A stretch of 64,000 nucleotides of DNA from Selaginella moellendorffii (GCF_000143415.4 NW_003314414.1:215626-279625); one strand, 5' to 3'; positions 43,369 through 55,519 are shown, numbered from the stretch's first letter. The notes: generated by a model from the sequence alone, not told the origin. Translations and numbers: made by a program.

Positions 43369-43849
43369 TTAGCGGTGCTTGCGCAAGTCTATCCCCGCTT
43401 CCTTGGCCATGGCGTCCAGCCCCTTCTTGTCGATGGTCTTGAGCGCCTGCGTGCATATCCTGAGCCTGACGAACCTCTGCCCAGCCTCCCACCACAGCCG
43501 CTTGTACTGCAGGTTGGGCTGCTGCTTCTTCCTGGTGCGGATGTGGGAGTAGGAGATCTTGCGCGCGTTGTTGTACTTCTTGCCCGTCAGCTCGCACACC
43601 CTGCCTGGCAAAAGCCCAAGTGGAAATTATCAATTACCGGTTGGACTCGCGGCTTCTGCTACACTTACTTGCCAGGGGCTGGACGATGAGGGACGAAAGC
43701 CTCTGCAATGGCACCACGAGTGGAACCGCCACACCAGTGCCAGCCAGCTCGCTCTTCCGCCAGCTCAAATCCTTGGCCGCGTGGGACGTTATGGGCTTGA
43801 GCTTGAGCTTGCAAGGCGGCGGCATTGCTGCCATTGCGAAAAACGCCAT
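43369..43849 (-). CDS. Plastid ribosomal protein bL28c
   Basis: Two exons (43669-43849 and 43369-43604) joined by a 64-bp GT-AG intron; the junction reads [16 protein letters not shown] in phase. The N-terminal ~60 residues, starting [12 protein letters not shown], are an Ala/Ser/Leu-rich plastid transit peptide. The mature part has [19 protein letters not shown] and [16 protein letters not shown], the bacterial-type L28 signature, and ends GIDLRKHR. It is a component of the large subunit of the chloroplast ribosome. Its start codon lies only 22 bp downstream of the stop codon of the PPR gene on the same strand. Confidence 0.93.
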
Positions 43850-43871
43850 ACTACGTACCTGCGTTGTTACC

Positions 43872-46262
43872 CTACCAAAAGTCTTGGCAGGAGCAAGTCC
43901 CCTTGTCAAAGGTGTGGAAGCGGTACGTATCCCTCACGATTATCTGCCGCCCCACAATCCTGGAGATGTACTTGGTGGCCGAGTGACAGTCAGCGCACAC
44001 GCGAAGGTTCTTGACAATGTGGAGGCTCGTCCCGGCTGGAGTGCTCCTGATCCCGAATGCAATTGCCAGCTTCTCGCTGTGGTAGCTCCCCAGCCTCTCC
44101 TTGTCGCCGTGGCCAGGATCGTCGGGCACGTAACCAGCACGCTGCATTTCTGCCGCCAGCGCCTCGAGGGTGGCGGCCAGCTCCGGTGGGGACGAGTCCG
44201 CTGACACGAACTCGTGCACCTTGTTGTTGACCTCGATGGCGCTCCACCCCGCTGGCTTCACCACCCCTCTCATGTCCATGCGCCTCCTGACGCTCGCCGC
44301 CTCCTCCAGCCTCCCAGCCCTCGAGTAAATGGTCGACAGCAGCACATAGGCGGCTGAGTCGGCCGGCTCCAGCGCCATGAGCTTCTCGGCGGCCCGGACG
44401 CCCCGATCTGGGCTGCCCTGGAGCCTGCACGCCCCAAGCAACGCCCTCCAGCACACCGCATCGTCCGGGGCCCCGGGCACAAGCTGGTGCTGGTAAGCGT
44501 GGGTGATCAACTCCTCCGCGTCTTGGAGCTTGCCAACCCGGGACAGCAGGTCCACCACCATCACCAGGTGCTCGGCAGTGGGCGCGACACCGTAATCGGC
44601 GCTCATGGAGCCGAAGCAGCAGCAGCCGCGCTCCAGCATGCCCGCATGGCAGCACGCGTGCAGCACGCTGCTCACCGTCACCTCGTCGGCTTCCATCTCC
44701 AGCGACATGCCCCGGAACAACTCCACCGCCTCGCTCGCATGACCGTGCTGGGCATAAGCACCCAGCATCGCATTCCAGGCAATCACGCCCCGCGCCTCCA
44801 TGCCGTCGAACACGAGCCGCGCTTCACGAATCCGTCCGCACTTGCCGTACATGTGAAGCAGCGCGTTGCCCACCGCCGGCAACTGCTCGTATCCACAGCT
44901 CCGGATGCGGGCGTGGAGGGCGCGGCCCTGGCCGAGGCCTCCCACGCCACCCAGCCCGCTGCAAGCCGCTACACCGCAGCTCAGCGTGGCGGCGTCCAGC
45001 GCCACCCCCTCCACCTCCATCTGCCTCATCACCTGCAGCGCCTCGCGGAAATGCCCCGACCCGGCAAATGCGGCCATGATCCCGTTCCAGCTCACGCGGT
45101 CTGGGCAGCTGCACCGCTCAAACACCTCCACCGCCGCGTCCACGTCCCCGCACTTGGCGTACATGCTCAGCACGGCGTTGGTGGCGGACACACTGGCGGC
45201 GAGGATGCCGCGCGCAACCATGTCCGCGTGAAGCCGCCGCCCCTGCTCCAGCTGCGCCGCACCGCACGCGCCGCAAGCAGACAGGGCGTTGATGAACGTG
45301 ACCACGTCGCGCTCGCAGTCCATGCGCTGCAACAGGCACAGCGCCTCCACTCCCAGCCCCTGTGCCGCGTACGCCCAGATGATGATGTTCCACGACACGG
45401 TGTTGCGCTGCCGCATGGCGTCGAACACGGCCCTCGCCTCCAGGACGCTGCCGCAGCGGGCGTACATTTGCACCAGGGAATTGGAGAGGAAGACGTCGGC
45501 AGCCACGTCGCCCCGTGCTGCCAGGAGCGCGGCATGGACGGACCGCCCGGTGCTGAGATGGTGGCAGCAGCCGCTCAAGACGCTCGCGAACGTTGTGTCG
45601 TCGGGCCTCACGTCGGGCTGCCGGAGGAGTGCCTGGTAGAGGTGGAGGGCTTGTGCGGCTTGCCCGTGGTCCAGCCACGCCGCAATCATGGCGTTCCACG
45701 AGATTGTGTCGCGCCGCTGCATCGCCTCGAAGGTGGCCTCGGCATCCACCATGCTCCCGCAGTGCCTGTAGAGCGTGATGAGCGCATTGCCCAGCACCGG
45801 CGTGGTGGACAAGATGCCCGACTCCGTCATCCTCGACTCTATTTGCTTCCCCCTGGCCAGCAGCATGCCGTGCTGCTTTCCGGAGGAGCACAAGCGCAGG
45901 GCATTCAGCAGGGCTACGTAAGCGACACGATCGGCCCGAATCCCCTCCATCTCCATCCTGTGAAACACCAGCACGGCCTCGCTGCCATACCCATTCTGGG
46001 CATATGCAGACATGAGGATGGAGAAGGAGTAGACGTTAGGGACCGATATCCTGTGAAATGCCGCTGCCGCCGCGTCCATGCACCCGCAGTTGCCATACAT
46101 TTGAACGAGCAAGTTGCCCAGAAAGGTGGACGAGTCCTGATTGCTGGCCACGAGCTGCGCATGGAGCCGCTTGCCCTCGTCCAAAGCCGCCCTGCTTCCA
46201 CACTGCCGGAGGGCTGCTGCGAGAGCGTTGATGCTGCCACTGCCGTTGTTCCGGAGCGGCAT
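43872..46262 (-). CDS. DYW-class pentatricopeptide repeat RNA-editing protein
   Basis: Single-exon 796-residue protein from the ATG at 46262. About 15 PPR motifs of P, L and S type (for example NVYSFSILMSAYAQNGYGSEA, written here to 20: NVYSFSILMSAYAQNGYGSE) fill residues ~30-600. E-type motifs follow (AYVLLSTIYSRAGRLEEA) and then a DYW domain. The DYW domain has the deaminase-like HSEKLAIAFG and CADCHSATKY zinc-site motifs and ends CSCQDFW instead of the usual CSCGDYW. Such proteins bind organellar RNA and convert specific C to U; editing is very extensive in lycophytes. No clear transit peptide is visible, so the organelle is undecided. Its GC content is much higher than that of the TE island. 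Confidence 0.93.
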   Translation of the reverse strand: MPLRNNGSGSINALAAALRQCGSRAALDEGKRLHAQLVASNQDSSTFLGNLLVQMYGNCGCMDAAAAAFHRISVPNVYSFSILMSAYAQNGYGSEAVLVFHRMEMEGIRADRVAYVALLNALRLCSSGKQHGMLLARGKQIESRMTESGILSTTPVLGNALITLYRHCGSMVDAEATFEAMQRRDTISWNAMIAAWLDHGQAAQALHLYQALLRQPDVRPDDTTFASVLSGCCHHLSTGRSVHAALLAARGDVAADVFLSNSLVQMYARCGSVLEARAVFDAMRQRNTVSWNIIIWAYAAQGLGVEALCLLQRMDCERDVVTFINALSACGACGAAQLEQGRRLHADMVARGILAASVSATNAVLSMYAKCGDVDAAVEVFERCSCPDRVSWNGIMAAFAGSGHFREALQVMRQMEVEGVALDAATLSCGVAACSGLGGVGGLGQGRALHARIRSCGYEQLPAVGNALLHMYGKCGRIREARLVFDGMEARGVIAWNAMLGAYAQHGHASEAVELFRGMSLEMEADEVTVSSVLHACCHAGMLERGCCCFGSMSADYGVAPTAEHLVMVVDLLSRVGKLQDAEELITHAYQHQLVPGAPDDAVCWRALLGACRLQGSPDRGVRAAEKLMALEPADSAAYVLLSTIYSRAGRLEEAASVRRRMDMRGVVKPAGWSAIEVNNKVHEFVSADSSPPELAATLEALAAEMQRAGYVPDDPGHGDKERLGSYHSEKLAIAFGIRSTPAGTSLHIVKNLRVCADCHSATKYISRIVGRQIIVRDTYRFHTFDKGTCSCQDFW

Positions 46263-46498
46263 GGATCAAGATCCACCTCCATGGATTCAGCGGACTGTTT
46301 ATTGGAACAAAAGAAACAATGCTATGTACACAGACAGACACGGACGAAGCATCATTGAGGCGGGTCGGAATGAGCTATAAAAGAACCAAATGCTCCACCA
46401 CCATGGCCTAAACTCCTTGCCACTCCTAACCTTTCCCTCGGCGTTGATTCTTCGCTTTTGGTACCATCATCTCCACCTGCGGCACAAGAGAAAAACCG

Positions 46499-49058
46499 TC
46501 AGTTTCTCTCAGCTCGTATAAATGCAGCCATCCACTCACGCGCCCTCGCTTTCTTGCTGAAACTGTCATCCAAGAGGTAGATCGACGAGCTGACCATGGT
46601 CTCGCTCGCAGATTTCCTCATGCCCACTTGCAAGGAGAAAGAAAAGCTCTCTCCTTGCTCACTTGGTGCAACACTGACTGCACTGTAGTCAAGGCCTTCC
46701 CAGATCTTGTTTGCCCGCTTGCTGCTACGCATATCCAAGCTGTTAGCACGTCCCAACTTTGGAACAGCAGGCCGTTTCACTACCTCTCCGTCTTGTGCAG
46801 CTGCGGCATCCGGGTTGCTTCGAGGAGCGGCTTCCTCTTTGGCAGCCTGCCCGCTGTCGGCGTCGCTCTCGAGGGACATCAAGAACTTGGCGGCAGACGC
46901 CGTCCTCATGAGCGGCCCGCCAGCCTTGGTCCAAGACAGGTTGCTAAATTCCTCCGCTCCACTGTCGCTGTCGCTGCCGTCGTGGTTGTGCCGCATAGGC
47001 CTCAATCTGCGCAGTGACGGGCCGCCCCAGGGCCCTCCCGCTTGCAAGGTCCCCTCTATGCTGTCCTCGTCCAGCGAGCCCCAGGAGCTCTCGCGGGCCA
47101 GGCAGTTCCACGACGGTATTCTCTTGGTGGCGGAGAAGCGAGAGGAGAAGACGCCAGGCGCGTGAGCGGAGTTGCGCTCGGCGTCCCTCTGAGCCTTGCG
47201 CCTGCGGCTGAGCTCCGCTACGCACTCGTCTAGCATCAACTCGATCCCACAGTTGGCCTCTATCGCGGACAGCTTTTCCCACGTGCAGCGCCGGCCTTGC
47301 ATCACAGCCTTCCTGAGCTCCGAGGGCGTCGGGTTCTGAATAAGCTTGGCGAACTGCATGCACAACAGAATAGACTGTTTCCCATCCATCCATCCGCAGA
47401 AAATGTTGTTACCTGAGCAAATGTAGCAGGCATGACAATGGTGACATCTCCCTCCCAGTCTTGGGCAAAGAGCTTGGCAAGGCCAAAGAGATGGAACCCC
47501 ATCTCCAGCACCTGCCTGCACCTGTGCTTCACCTCCATCTCAGCCAGATGCGCCAGCTGCATTCCATACACGCACACACGACGATTATATGTTTGCACGC
47601 ACCAATACACTTGGCAGTTACCTTTGCAGCGAAGTCGCCACCATAGGCCCTCACCAGCTCCTTGAGCCGCAAGAGCGGAGCAATGTGCGGATTGGCCTGG
47701 CTCACAATGAAATGGTTGACGTTGAACAGCTCCTTGAGCTGCATCATGGGCAAGTCGCTCTCCAGGCTGCCATCCCGCCACTGCCTGTTGCTGATGTTGT
47801 GATCCTCGGGGCCAACCTGTGACAGGGTGTGGTATGGCACAAGCCTGCCCTGCCTGTCCTTTGCCATGAGCTCCTGCGCCTCAAACAGGCCCGGGAAAGC
47901 ACAGGAAGCGGTGACAGCGCTCCAGATAACAACGTGGGGCGAGCTGAGGTAGTTCAAGCACCGGGGTGGCTCGTGGCGGCGGGGGGAGCACACCGAGATG
48001 CCCAGGACACGGCCAGAGAGATCATATGCCTCCTGGAACGTGAGGTCGCCAATGAGCTGCCGCATCTTCCTCTGGAGCAGGCCGATCTCGTGAACTGCGC
48101 CGCGTGTGAGCAGCCTGTGTGCCGTCTTGAAGATGCTCCCCATGGACTCGAAGAAGTGCATGGGTGGCATGGGGTCGTCGAAGAAGCTCTGGAGCTCCGG
48201 CCACGTCCTGGTGGCGGCGAAGGAGCAGAGGATGGAGCCAACGCTGGCACCCGCCACCACCCTGGGCAGGAGGCGGTGCTCGATCAGGGTCCTCACCACG
48301 CCCAGGTGGAAGGCCCCCAGGGCCGCGCCTCCGCTCAGCAGCAGCGCCGTGCGCCCAAACCCGTGCCTCGTCTCGTGGATGAAGGCGATCTTCTCCTCGA
48401 GCGAGAACTCGTCCGAGTCGGTCTCGCAGATGGCGCGGAGGTGGTAGCACACCTCGTTGATGTACTCCTGGATGACGCGCGGGGTCTGGAGGCGGCCCTT
48501 GTGCAGCTCCGGGTTGCACATGTTGCCCAGGTTGCGCACCAGGTCGGCGCGCAGGCAGAAGAGGATGTCCTCCACGCCCGCCTTCATCCGCCGCAGCTTG
48601 AGCTCGTTGAGCTTGGCGCGCACCAGCTCCTCGTCGTACAGGTCCGAGTCCTTGCGCCGCCGGCGGCAGTAGTTGTCCTTGTCCAGCATGCTGGCGGCGT
48701 GCGTCCACTCCTCGTACGTCAGGGCCGACTGCATCATGTTGCTCCAGAACTTCCTCCGGAACACGAGCTCCGCCTTGGTGGATTCCAGGCGCGCGCGGCG
48801 GATGGCGTAGCCCACGCACAGCACCGCCGCCAGCAGCACGCTGGGCCGCCGGGGGTTGAACCACGACAGCACCCAGCCGACGAGTAGCATGGCCAGGCGC
48901 TTGCATTTCCGGACGTGAGCCAAGGCGCGCAAGCCCAGCACCTCCACCACCTCCTTGGCCGAGCGGCACAGCAGCACCTTGAGCGCCACAGCGCGGCCCA
49001 GAGCAGTGGATGGCCCGATTGGGAAGAGCACCAGCCCCGCCTCGTCGCTCGACTCCAT
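46499..49058 (-). CDS. SDP1-type triacylglycerol lipase (patatin domain)
   Basis: Three exons: 47622-49058, 47413-47556 and 46499-47353, with short GT-AG introns. N-terminal hydrophobic/basic region, then the patatin core: [17 protein letters not shown] (oxyanion hole and helix), VAGASVGSI (GxSxG nucleophile, Ser in GASVG) and [11 protein letters not shown] (catalytic Asp). The C-terminal tail is long, Ser-rich and probably regulatory ([22 protein letters not shown]). This layout matches plant SUGAR-DEPENDENT1 lipases, which start storage oil breakdown at oil-body surfaces. About 740 residues, close to the family length. Start at [18 protein letters not shown] is the first ATG of a long frame. 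Confidence 0.9.
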
Positions 49059-49212
49059 ACCTCCTTACCTGTGATGGATCGAGCTAAGCCCTAATGCCCT
49101 TTCTCCCCTTGTACCTAGGCTATATACACACGCAACTCCCACGCTGTCGTCTTTCCCAACTTTCCCTCATACATACATAAATACCAACACTTTGTATCAT
49201 ACATTATTAGAG

Positions 49213-51665
49213 CTAGGCTTGCGCGGCGCCAACTTGGCCTGCGCTTGGCTCCTCGGCCACGTCCTTGTTGTTCCACAGTGCTCCCAGCTCTTTCCTTATC
49301 CATCCCAGCAGCACCACAATGCCTACGCCAGGTTATAGAGGTTACACTCAAATACTTCGGGAATGTTATCAAGACTCACCTAGAGTGCAGGGAACGATGT
49401 AGAGCAGCGCCGGCTGGCCATGGCCGTCCATCAGGTTGAGAGCAACGTAAGTTAGCATGAGTCCTGCGCGCAGAACATAGAAACAGATTTGAGGCAAAGA
49501 TTTATTCGATGCAGAGATAATCCACGTACCCAGGCCATAGCCGACCGTTGTCCACAAGAAGTATCCCCCGGAAAGGCTCTTCTTGTTGGCCCAATCGAAC
49601 CTGCCGGCACACCAGTTACCTCACTTGCTTGAGCTAATCTAAACAAACAATAAAGGGCACCTGAGTGTGAATGACACCAACAAGCCCGGCAGAAGTATAT
49701 CGCCAAACCCGATGATGGAGTAGCCTCCCCAGGGATCGTAGAAGCGCGGGACCCTGAGCAGCATTGGGATGCTCTCCCCTCCACTCTTATCTCCCCTAGC
49801 CACCTGCAAAGGAGAACATTCCACCAAAAGAGGTAAAACGAACAGATAGTCGGAGCTTACATACCACGATCATAACGCTCTCTTTGAAAATGTATGGAGA
49901 TATGAAGACCCAAAAGATATCATACAGAAACGCACAGCTCAACAAAACCGTGGAAACCTGTAAAACAGCACAGCTACGACCTTGGAACGGAGGAAACCAG
50001 AGAGTTACCTTAATGTTTGGCAAGCGAACAACTTGCAAGACGGTCAGGATCAATGCTACACCCTGGTGAAAACAGCTTCCAGTAGTAAATAGCCAGAGAA
50101 TTAAGACAAGAGGCTCTCACCAATACGTCTTGGCCAACCCAGGCCACATGAGCGTGCCTATACACAGCCCATATTACAGAAAAGGCCACACAGATGGGAA
50201 ACACCACGACAGAAAGGGAACTGACAGTCCCCAGGATTGGAATGGTTATGTGCCGCGTACCAACACCAGGAAATAACCTGTAAATCGCCTCGCCACAGGA
50301 TGCTGGTTCAAAGAGAAGTAGCAGCTGATAGCGAATATGCCTCACCTGGATAGCAGTGTTACGAGGCACGTTTGTAATCCCTGCAAAAGGAGCAAGTAAG
50401 ACTCTAAAACATCATCAGTCTGATGTTACATTACCTCAGCACCGCCAATGCAAAACAAGACAACGAGCAGCATTAGAAACCAGTTGGACATAAATAAGTA
50501 GAGCAGAAGCAGGAAGACAGACGCAAGGATCAAAAAGCACACCGCCGATGCGATGCTGATATCCACCACTTCCTTGTCGTCGGAATCGTCCTTTGTGCGA
50601 GACGCTGCAGAAGCCTCCTGCAAATAAACCCCGTTGCGAACAAAGAATAATGCAAAGACGTAATCAACACCTTCAAGCGCTTGTACCGCCCGCTTCCTAC
50701 GTCGTTGGCAGTGCATGCGGACCACAGGGACGCGCCGATCACGGTCGCAACCGCAAGACACCACAAGAAGAGCTCGCCAAGGTCAACAACAGGCCGCACT
50801 GGTGAATACAGGAGCAGCTTCACTGTGGCATACACAAGACAGGTCAGGGGCGGCACAGTGATTCATCGCACGTACCGCTTTGGCTCGATTGCAAAGCAGA
50901 CTCCAAGCTTTCTCCTGCTGATCTGGGGATCATAATAGCTGGAATTGTTATGTCTGCGAAAGTGTCGTTCTCAAAGCAGACCATCTTGTAAAGCTCTGTC
51001 AAGTAAGAGAACAAGGACCTGTCAAACACAAGCTCTCACGACAGACGAAAACATCCATAAGATGTAACCCCGAACCTTCTCGGTCGTTTGAGATGAGAAC
51101 AGCCGAGGCACCAGCCTGCTGCGCAATCCTTGCCTTGGTGGTGAAAGTGCAGTTCCCCCTTTCAGCCAGGAGTATGTTCCCTGCATGCTATAACAAGCGA
51201 ACAAGTATTACGAGAGACCGCGGGACGAGGAGACACACCTTGACACCGCCGGGATTGGAGCAACAGTCGATGGGATCCGCTCGCGAGAGGGAAGTGACAT
51301 GAGCTTTGTCAGCTCGCGCTGCGACGGGCCCCCCAAACCTGGCTGTGATGCCGACATAGTCACTTGCGGGGACGTTGTCAATCCAGTTTCTGATCTTGAC
51401 CTGGGAGATTCTCAGCAAAGCAATCCAATTCTCTCAAACGCGGCAGCTTTGCTTACCAGCACGAACTTGTTGTCGCAGCCGGGGTGTTTTGGAGCATCCA
51501 CGTCGTCGTAAGAGATCTCGTCCGCGCGAGTGTGGTCAGTGGCGATGATCACCAGCAGCAGCACCAGAAAATGCGCCCCTCTAGCCTGCAGCAAATCGGA
51601 GAAGCGCACTCGCTAGAGCAGCGTGCCCATGGTGTGTCATGGTGGCTTACCCATCGTGGAGCCAT
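49213..51665 (-). CDS. Signal peptide peptidase-like aspartic protease (SPPL) with PA domain
   Basis: Multi-exon minus-strand gene. I place the start at the ATG at 51665 (MAPRW), spliced in phase to [18 protein letters not shown], giving a signal peptide. Next come the PA-domain segments ([28 protein letters not shown]), then nine or so membrane helices. The catalytic motifs of intramembrane aspartyl proteases are present: FLYDIFWVF (YD) and GFGDILLPG (GxGD), plus a C-terminal QPALLYIVP block with the PAL motif. It ends [14 protein letters not shown]. The family cleaves type II membrane proteins in endomembranes. At least ten short introns; exon ends were inferred from splice consensus. Confidence 0.88.
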
Positions 51666-51754
51666 CGGACGCGATCGATGCCCTTGCCCTAGGACACAAC
51701 TCTGACTTTGCACACGGTAAGATACCTAATACAGAGGAGCATTATATTTCCACA

Positions 51755-53122
51755 TTACATTGCGTGGGTGTCTGCTAAATGGCGAGCTCGGAGCTCCAGG
51801 CTAGAGCTGACCCACAGCTTGCGCTCCCGCCGCTCCTTCTGCCTCCAGTTCTTGGCTCTCTTGGGTGCCAAGCGCTCGTCCCTTGCGGCAAATGCCATCC
51901 TGAAGAGCTCGGCCTTGGAGATAGAGATCTCGCCCAAGCCTAGAGCAGCGGCTTGGCTCGGGCTGCATCTCACCTCCCATGCCGATGGAGATATGTCTTC
52001 CACGAGCTGCTCGTCTAAAACAGTGCTTGGTAGAGCTTCTCTGGGGACACGGGCATGCTTGGACGACGCCATCCCGGGGTTGACAACAACGCGTGGGCAC
52101 TCGAGCTCCACGGTTTGTCTCGACTCGCCATCGATCGCAGGCTGGAAGTGCACACAAGAGGATCAACTTTGGCAAGCGCGAGCTTCAAACGGTCCAGCTT
52201 ACCCACACAATCCATCGTAACTCCTGCGCACCACTCCCAACCGCCACTGCATCCAAATCTTCCCAGCTCTCCTCAACTTGGTTGCGCACTCTCAAGCCCG
52301 GCAGCACGCACGGGAGTGCTAGCCTCGCAGCTCTATTGCTAAGGTGTGTGCCGCTGCTCAACATCACGTAGCGTTCAGCTTCCAACAGCTCATGAAAACC
52401 AAAGGCCTGCAAGCAAGCTTACCCACATCTCAGAGTTTCAAGAGCCGGGCAGCACTCGACGATCGTTCTAATGGACTCCGCCGTAAGGCTGCTGCAGCGG
52501 CTGTGTGCCATATTTGCGTTTGCAAATGAAAGAGAAGGCGAGTGTAAGCAGAAAAGAGTATGTCTTCTCTCGAAAGCCTCTCTTCCTTACCTTACGTCGA
52601 CTGCTCTCAACCTGGAGCAAATCTTTGCTGCCTGATGAATGCCTGTGTCAGTTACATCGGAGCCGGACACATCCAGGATCTCCCATGCCGTATCCGCCAG
52701 AGGAACCAGAAGCCTGTCACACAGCAATCCCCTCCTCCGCGCGATAGCCACCAATTGCAACTGTGGTTGACGGAGCACAACACTCCACAACTGATGGCTT
52801 GGGAAAACTTGCAAAATCCCACCTTGACAGACACTGGAAGAAGCGGTGCAATTAAGTCCAAGTCGTCAACAATGTCGTCTAGGTAGCAGCCGATGCTAGC
52901 GACGCACAAGCTTAGCAGGCTTTTGGGCCCTTTCTTGTGCTTGTTGCCTGTCATGCGATCGTAATCGTAGTGAATGGAGCACTCTAATGCAAGGGGACGG
53001 ATACCTGGAGCACAATTGGAAGGCGTAAGAGCTGAAATGGAGGAGGGCTTCCGAGCAGCACCAGCAGCAGCTGGCTCCTTACGAGTCGGTGGCGGTGGCG
53101 GTGGAATCTCCTGCTTGTCCAT
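51755..53122 (-). CDS. RNI/leucine-rich-repeat-like protein
   Basis: Multi-exon minus-strand frame from MDKQEIPPPPPPTRK (53122). After a Pro/Ala-rich N-terminus comes a segment (LLSLCVASIGCYLDDIVDDL) and then leucine-rich repeat-like units: PLADTAWEILDVSGSDVTDTG and SSLTAESIRTIVECCPALET, of the RNI/F-box-LRR kind. The C-terminal part (SKAELFRMAFAARDERLAP) ends in a basic RRERKLW region. No F-box is evident. I cannot name an orthologue. It might be an LRR adaptor protein, but the exon chain is only partly certain. Confidence 0.6.
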
Positions 53123-53244
53123 CAACAAGTTCCAATCAACCCTAAGTTCTGAAATTCTCTTTCATCAATGTGGAATGCAAAGCAGAGATACAAAGCCGCG
53201 AGTTTTATTCAAGCCGAAGACGAGATGCTCGATCGAAACAAGTT

Positions 53245-54156
53245 CTAGTGTTTGCTGTCCTGTGCAGCAGCGTGCCTGCTGGGCACTGGATTGCTGGCGG
53301 CGTCGCCCGCGCCCAGCATGTCGTGCAGCAGCATTCGAGCTCGGAGTAGCAGGGCAGTCGGGGAGTCGAGAGCGGGCCTCACGTCGATGGAAAACGGCCA
53401 GCGGTTGCTCTCCGACGCAGCATCGTCGTAGTAAAAGTCGATCACATACCTCATCTCCCGCCCGCCCCGGTCCACGGTCCAGTCGTGGCGGTCAAACGGC
53501 TGGCCATAGCCAAGGAGCTTCTTCAAGCGCGCCTTTGGAGACAGGTCGTGGGGGCGGCCCCTGAAGTGGAGCAGCCGCGGCTCGTCCTTGGAAGACTCGG
53601 GGAACAAGCGCCCATACGCCTGCTCCCACTGCAGCAGCCTCGCCCAGGTGCCCTCGTTGACAGCGTTGTGCGTGGTCACAACAGCCGCCATGTCCTTCTC
53701 CGTCACGTCGTCCGCCTTGTTCTTCCTCACCAGGCTGTTGTAGAACATCTGCTGGGACGGGTACACCCACGTCTCGTCCGTGCCCGCCTTGGGGATGCTG
53801 GATACCTGGCGGAAGGTTGGCAGCTCCTCCTTCTGGCCCGGCGCTCGCCGCTGGTTGGGCTGCAGGGGCATGCTGTTGGCCGGATTCATCGCCTCCCATT
53901 GCCCGCCGTAGTACAAGTGCCGCGGCATCCTCCACACGTCCCTCTCCCTCCTCGCCTCCTCGTCGATCCGCCTCCCATAGACGTCGTACACATGCGGATG
54001 CTTGTAAGCAGCCCCTCTGCCGGAGGCGGGGCACTGGCCCTGTCCAGCGCTGCTGCAGGGCGGCGGCGCGGGCGGAGCGCCCGTCACGGGGCAATCGGCG
54101 GAAGGAAAGAACCTGTAGTAGAGATCGTGGACCCTCTCCGGGATGCTCTTCTCCAT
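53245..54156 (-). CDS. Holocytochrome c synthase (cytochrome c heme lyase)
   Basis: Single-exon frame, start at ATG 54156 (MEKSIPERVHDLYYRF). A CPV heme-binding motif lies near residue 21, followed by a Pro/Ala-rich segment. The conserved core includes NQRRAPGQKEELPTFRQVSS, SSIPKAGTDETWVYPSQQMF, HNAVNEGTWARLLQWE, GRPHDLSPKAR, PFDRHDWTVDRGG and MRYVIDFYYDD. This is the HCCS family, which attaches heme covalently to cytochrome c in the mitochondrial intermembrane space. Length about 303 residues, normal for the family. Its ATG is 64 bp from the ATG of the divergent syntaxin gene, so they probably share a promoter. Confidence 0.95.
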   Translation of the reverse strand: MEKSIPERVHDLYYRFFPSADCPVTGAPPAPPPCSSAGQGQCPASGRGAAYKHPHVYDVYGRRIDEEARRERDVWRMPRHLYYGGQWEAMNPANSMPLQPNQRRAPGQKEELPTFRQVSSIPKAGTDETWVYPSQQMFYNSLVRKNKADDVTEKDMAAVVTTHNAVNEGTWARLLQWEQAYGRLFPESSKDEPRLLHFRGRPHDLSPKARLKKLLGYGQPFDRHDWTVDRGGREMRYVIDFYYDDAASESNRWPFSIDVRPALDSPTALLLRARMLLHDMLGAGDAASNPVPSRHAAAQDSKH

Positions 54157-54220
54157 CTCTCGCTGCAAAGCCCTAAAAAGATTCTCCAGGAGTTAGGGCT
54201 CCTCCCCATTTTAACAGGCC
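54157..54220. promoter_or_regulatory. 64-bp head-to-head promoter between HCCS and SYP7 genes
   Basis: Only 64 bp separate the two divergent start codons, so both 5' UTRs and the promoter must overlap or be very short. Confidence 0.6.
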
Positions 54221-55418
54221 ATGAGCATCATCGACATGCTCGTCCGGGTGGACGCCATCTGCAAGAAGTTTGACAAGTATGATCCGTCCAAGCAGCACAA
54301 GGACCTCATTATCAACCCGGACGACCACTTCTTGCAGCTCTACACCACAATGGAGGCCGAGATCGAAGCTACCGTCAAGGTGCGCTCGCCATGCCCTCCC
54401 ACCCTCCGTTGACTTGCACGCACAGAAAGCGAACGAGGCCGCCGAGGAAAAGAACAGAGCCGCTGTCGCCACCATGAATGCAGAGATACGACGGACCAAG
54501 GCAGCTCTGCGCGAAGAGATCCCGAAGCTCGAGAGGCTGGCCAAGAAGAAGGTGGAACAACCCAACCGTCTCTAATAACTCAACCATTCTCTGCTCCATT
54601 CCCACTCCGTCTTGCTCTCCTCAAGGTGAAAGCACTATCTCCGGAGGATCTTGCCGCCCGTCCAGACCTTGTTGTTGCCCTGGCAGCCAGAATCGATGAC
54701 ATCCCCGAAGGCACCATGATGGGGGCCAAGAAGAAGAAGAAGATCGACAAGTCACACATTGAGATCAAGATCGACTCTGCCGCCGCTGGTACATACTTGT
54801 GATCGATACGGACAACTCTAACCTCTGGAGCTGCAGACGAAGCTTTCAGCTCCGAGAGGTACGAACACACGGCGGAGTCAGCAGCCTACCAGGAAGAGTT
54901 TCAACACAGAAAGAACAAGCAGGTATCCTAAGCCTTTGTTGTCTCGGATGGTGCTTTGTAACTCTGTATACTTTGGAACCTCCAGGACCAAAACCTCGAC
55001 ATCATTTCGGAAGGCTTGTCGACGCTCAAAAACATGGCGGAAGATATCAGTGAGGTTCTGTGCTGCGCCCTGTCCCCACTAGTGTCATCTCAGAACCCGC
55101 ATGCGCCTGTCTCAGGAGCTCGACAAGCAAGATCCCATGGTCGGCGAAATGGAAGAGAAGGTAAACGCTGCTATGTCCAGCGCAATGTCTAATTGGACCT
55201 GGATGGTTACTGTCAGTAGATTGATAAAGCAACGGGGGACCTGACCAAGAACAATGCGAGAATGAAAGAGGTGGTGTCGAAGGTAATCTCTTTCTCCTCT
55301 TTCTTTTGGTGACTCTGCTCATTTCCTCAGTTGACAGATCCGATCGGGAAGGAACTTCTGCATTGACGTTATACTGCTTTGCGTCCTCTTGGGCATAGCT
55401 GCCTATATCTACAAGTAA
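54221..55418 (+). CDS. SYP7-type plant syntaxin (Qc-SNARE)
   Basis: About nine short exons. Starts MSIIDMLVRVDAICKKFDKY, then KNRAAVATMNAEIRRTKAAL, KALSPEDLAARPDLVVAL, a Lys-rich loop, FQHRKNKQ, the SNARE motif (LDIISEGLSTLKNMAEDI, ELDKQDPMVGEMEEKI, KATGDLTKNNARMKEVV) and a C-terminal membrane anchor (RNFCIDVILLCVLLGIAAYI). The final exon begins after AG at 55339 (IRSGRNF). This is the plant-specific SYP71-73 family, which works in endoplasmic reticulum and plasma membrane fusion. The gene is convergent with the small coiled-coil gene at 55520-55813. Confidence 0.9.
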
Positions 55419-55519
55419 ATACCAGCCTAGCAAAACTTCTTTGCACAGGACTGACACCGTCCATGACCAGGGTGCTCAAGAAATGATCATGTTTTGGGAG
55501 GTTGGCAATTTTTACATTT

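Noticed and set aside
43990-48969. Long Arg/Ala/Gly-rich frames antisense to or overlapping the PPR and lipase genes
   Set aside because: Shadow frames caused by high GC content; the sense frames have clear family motifs.
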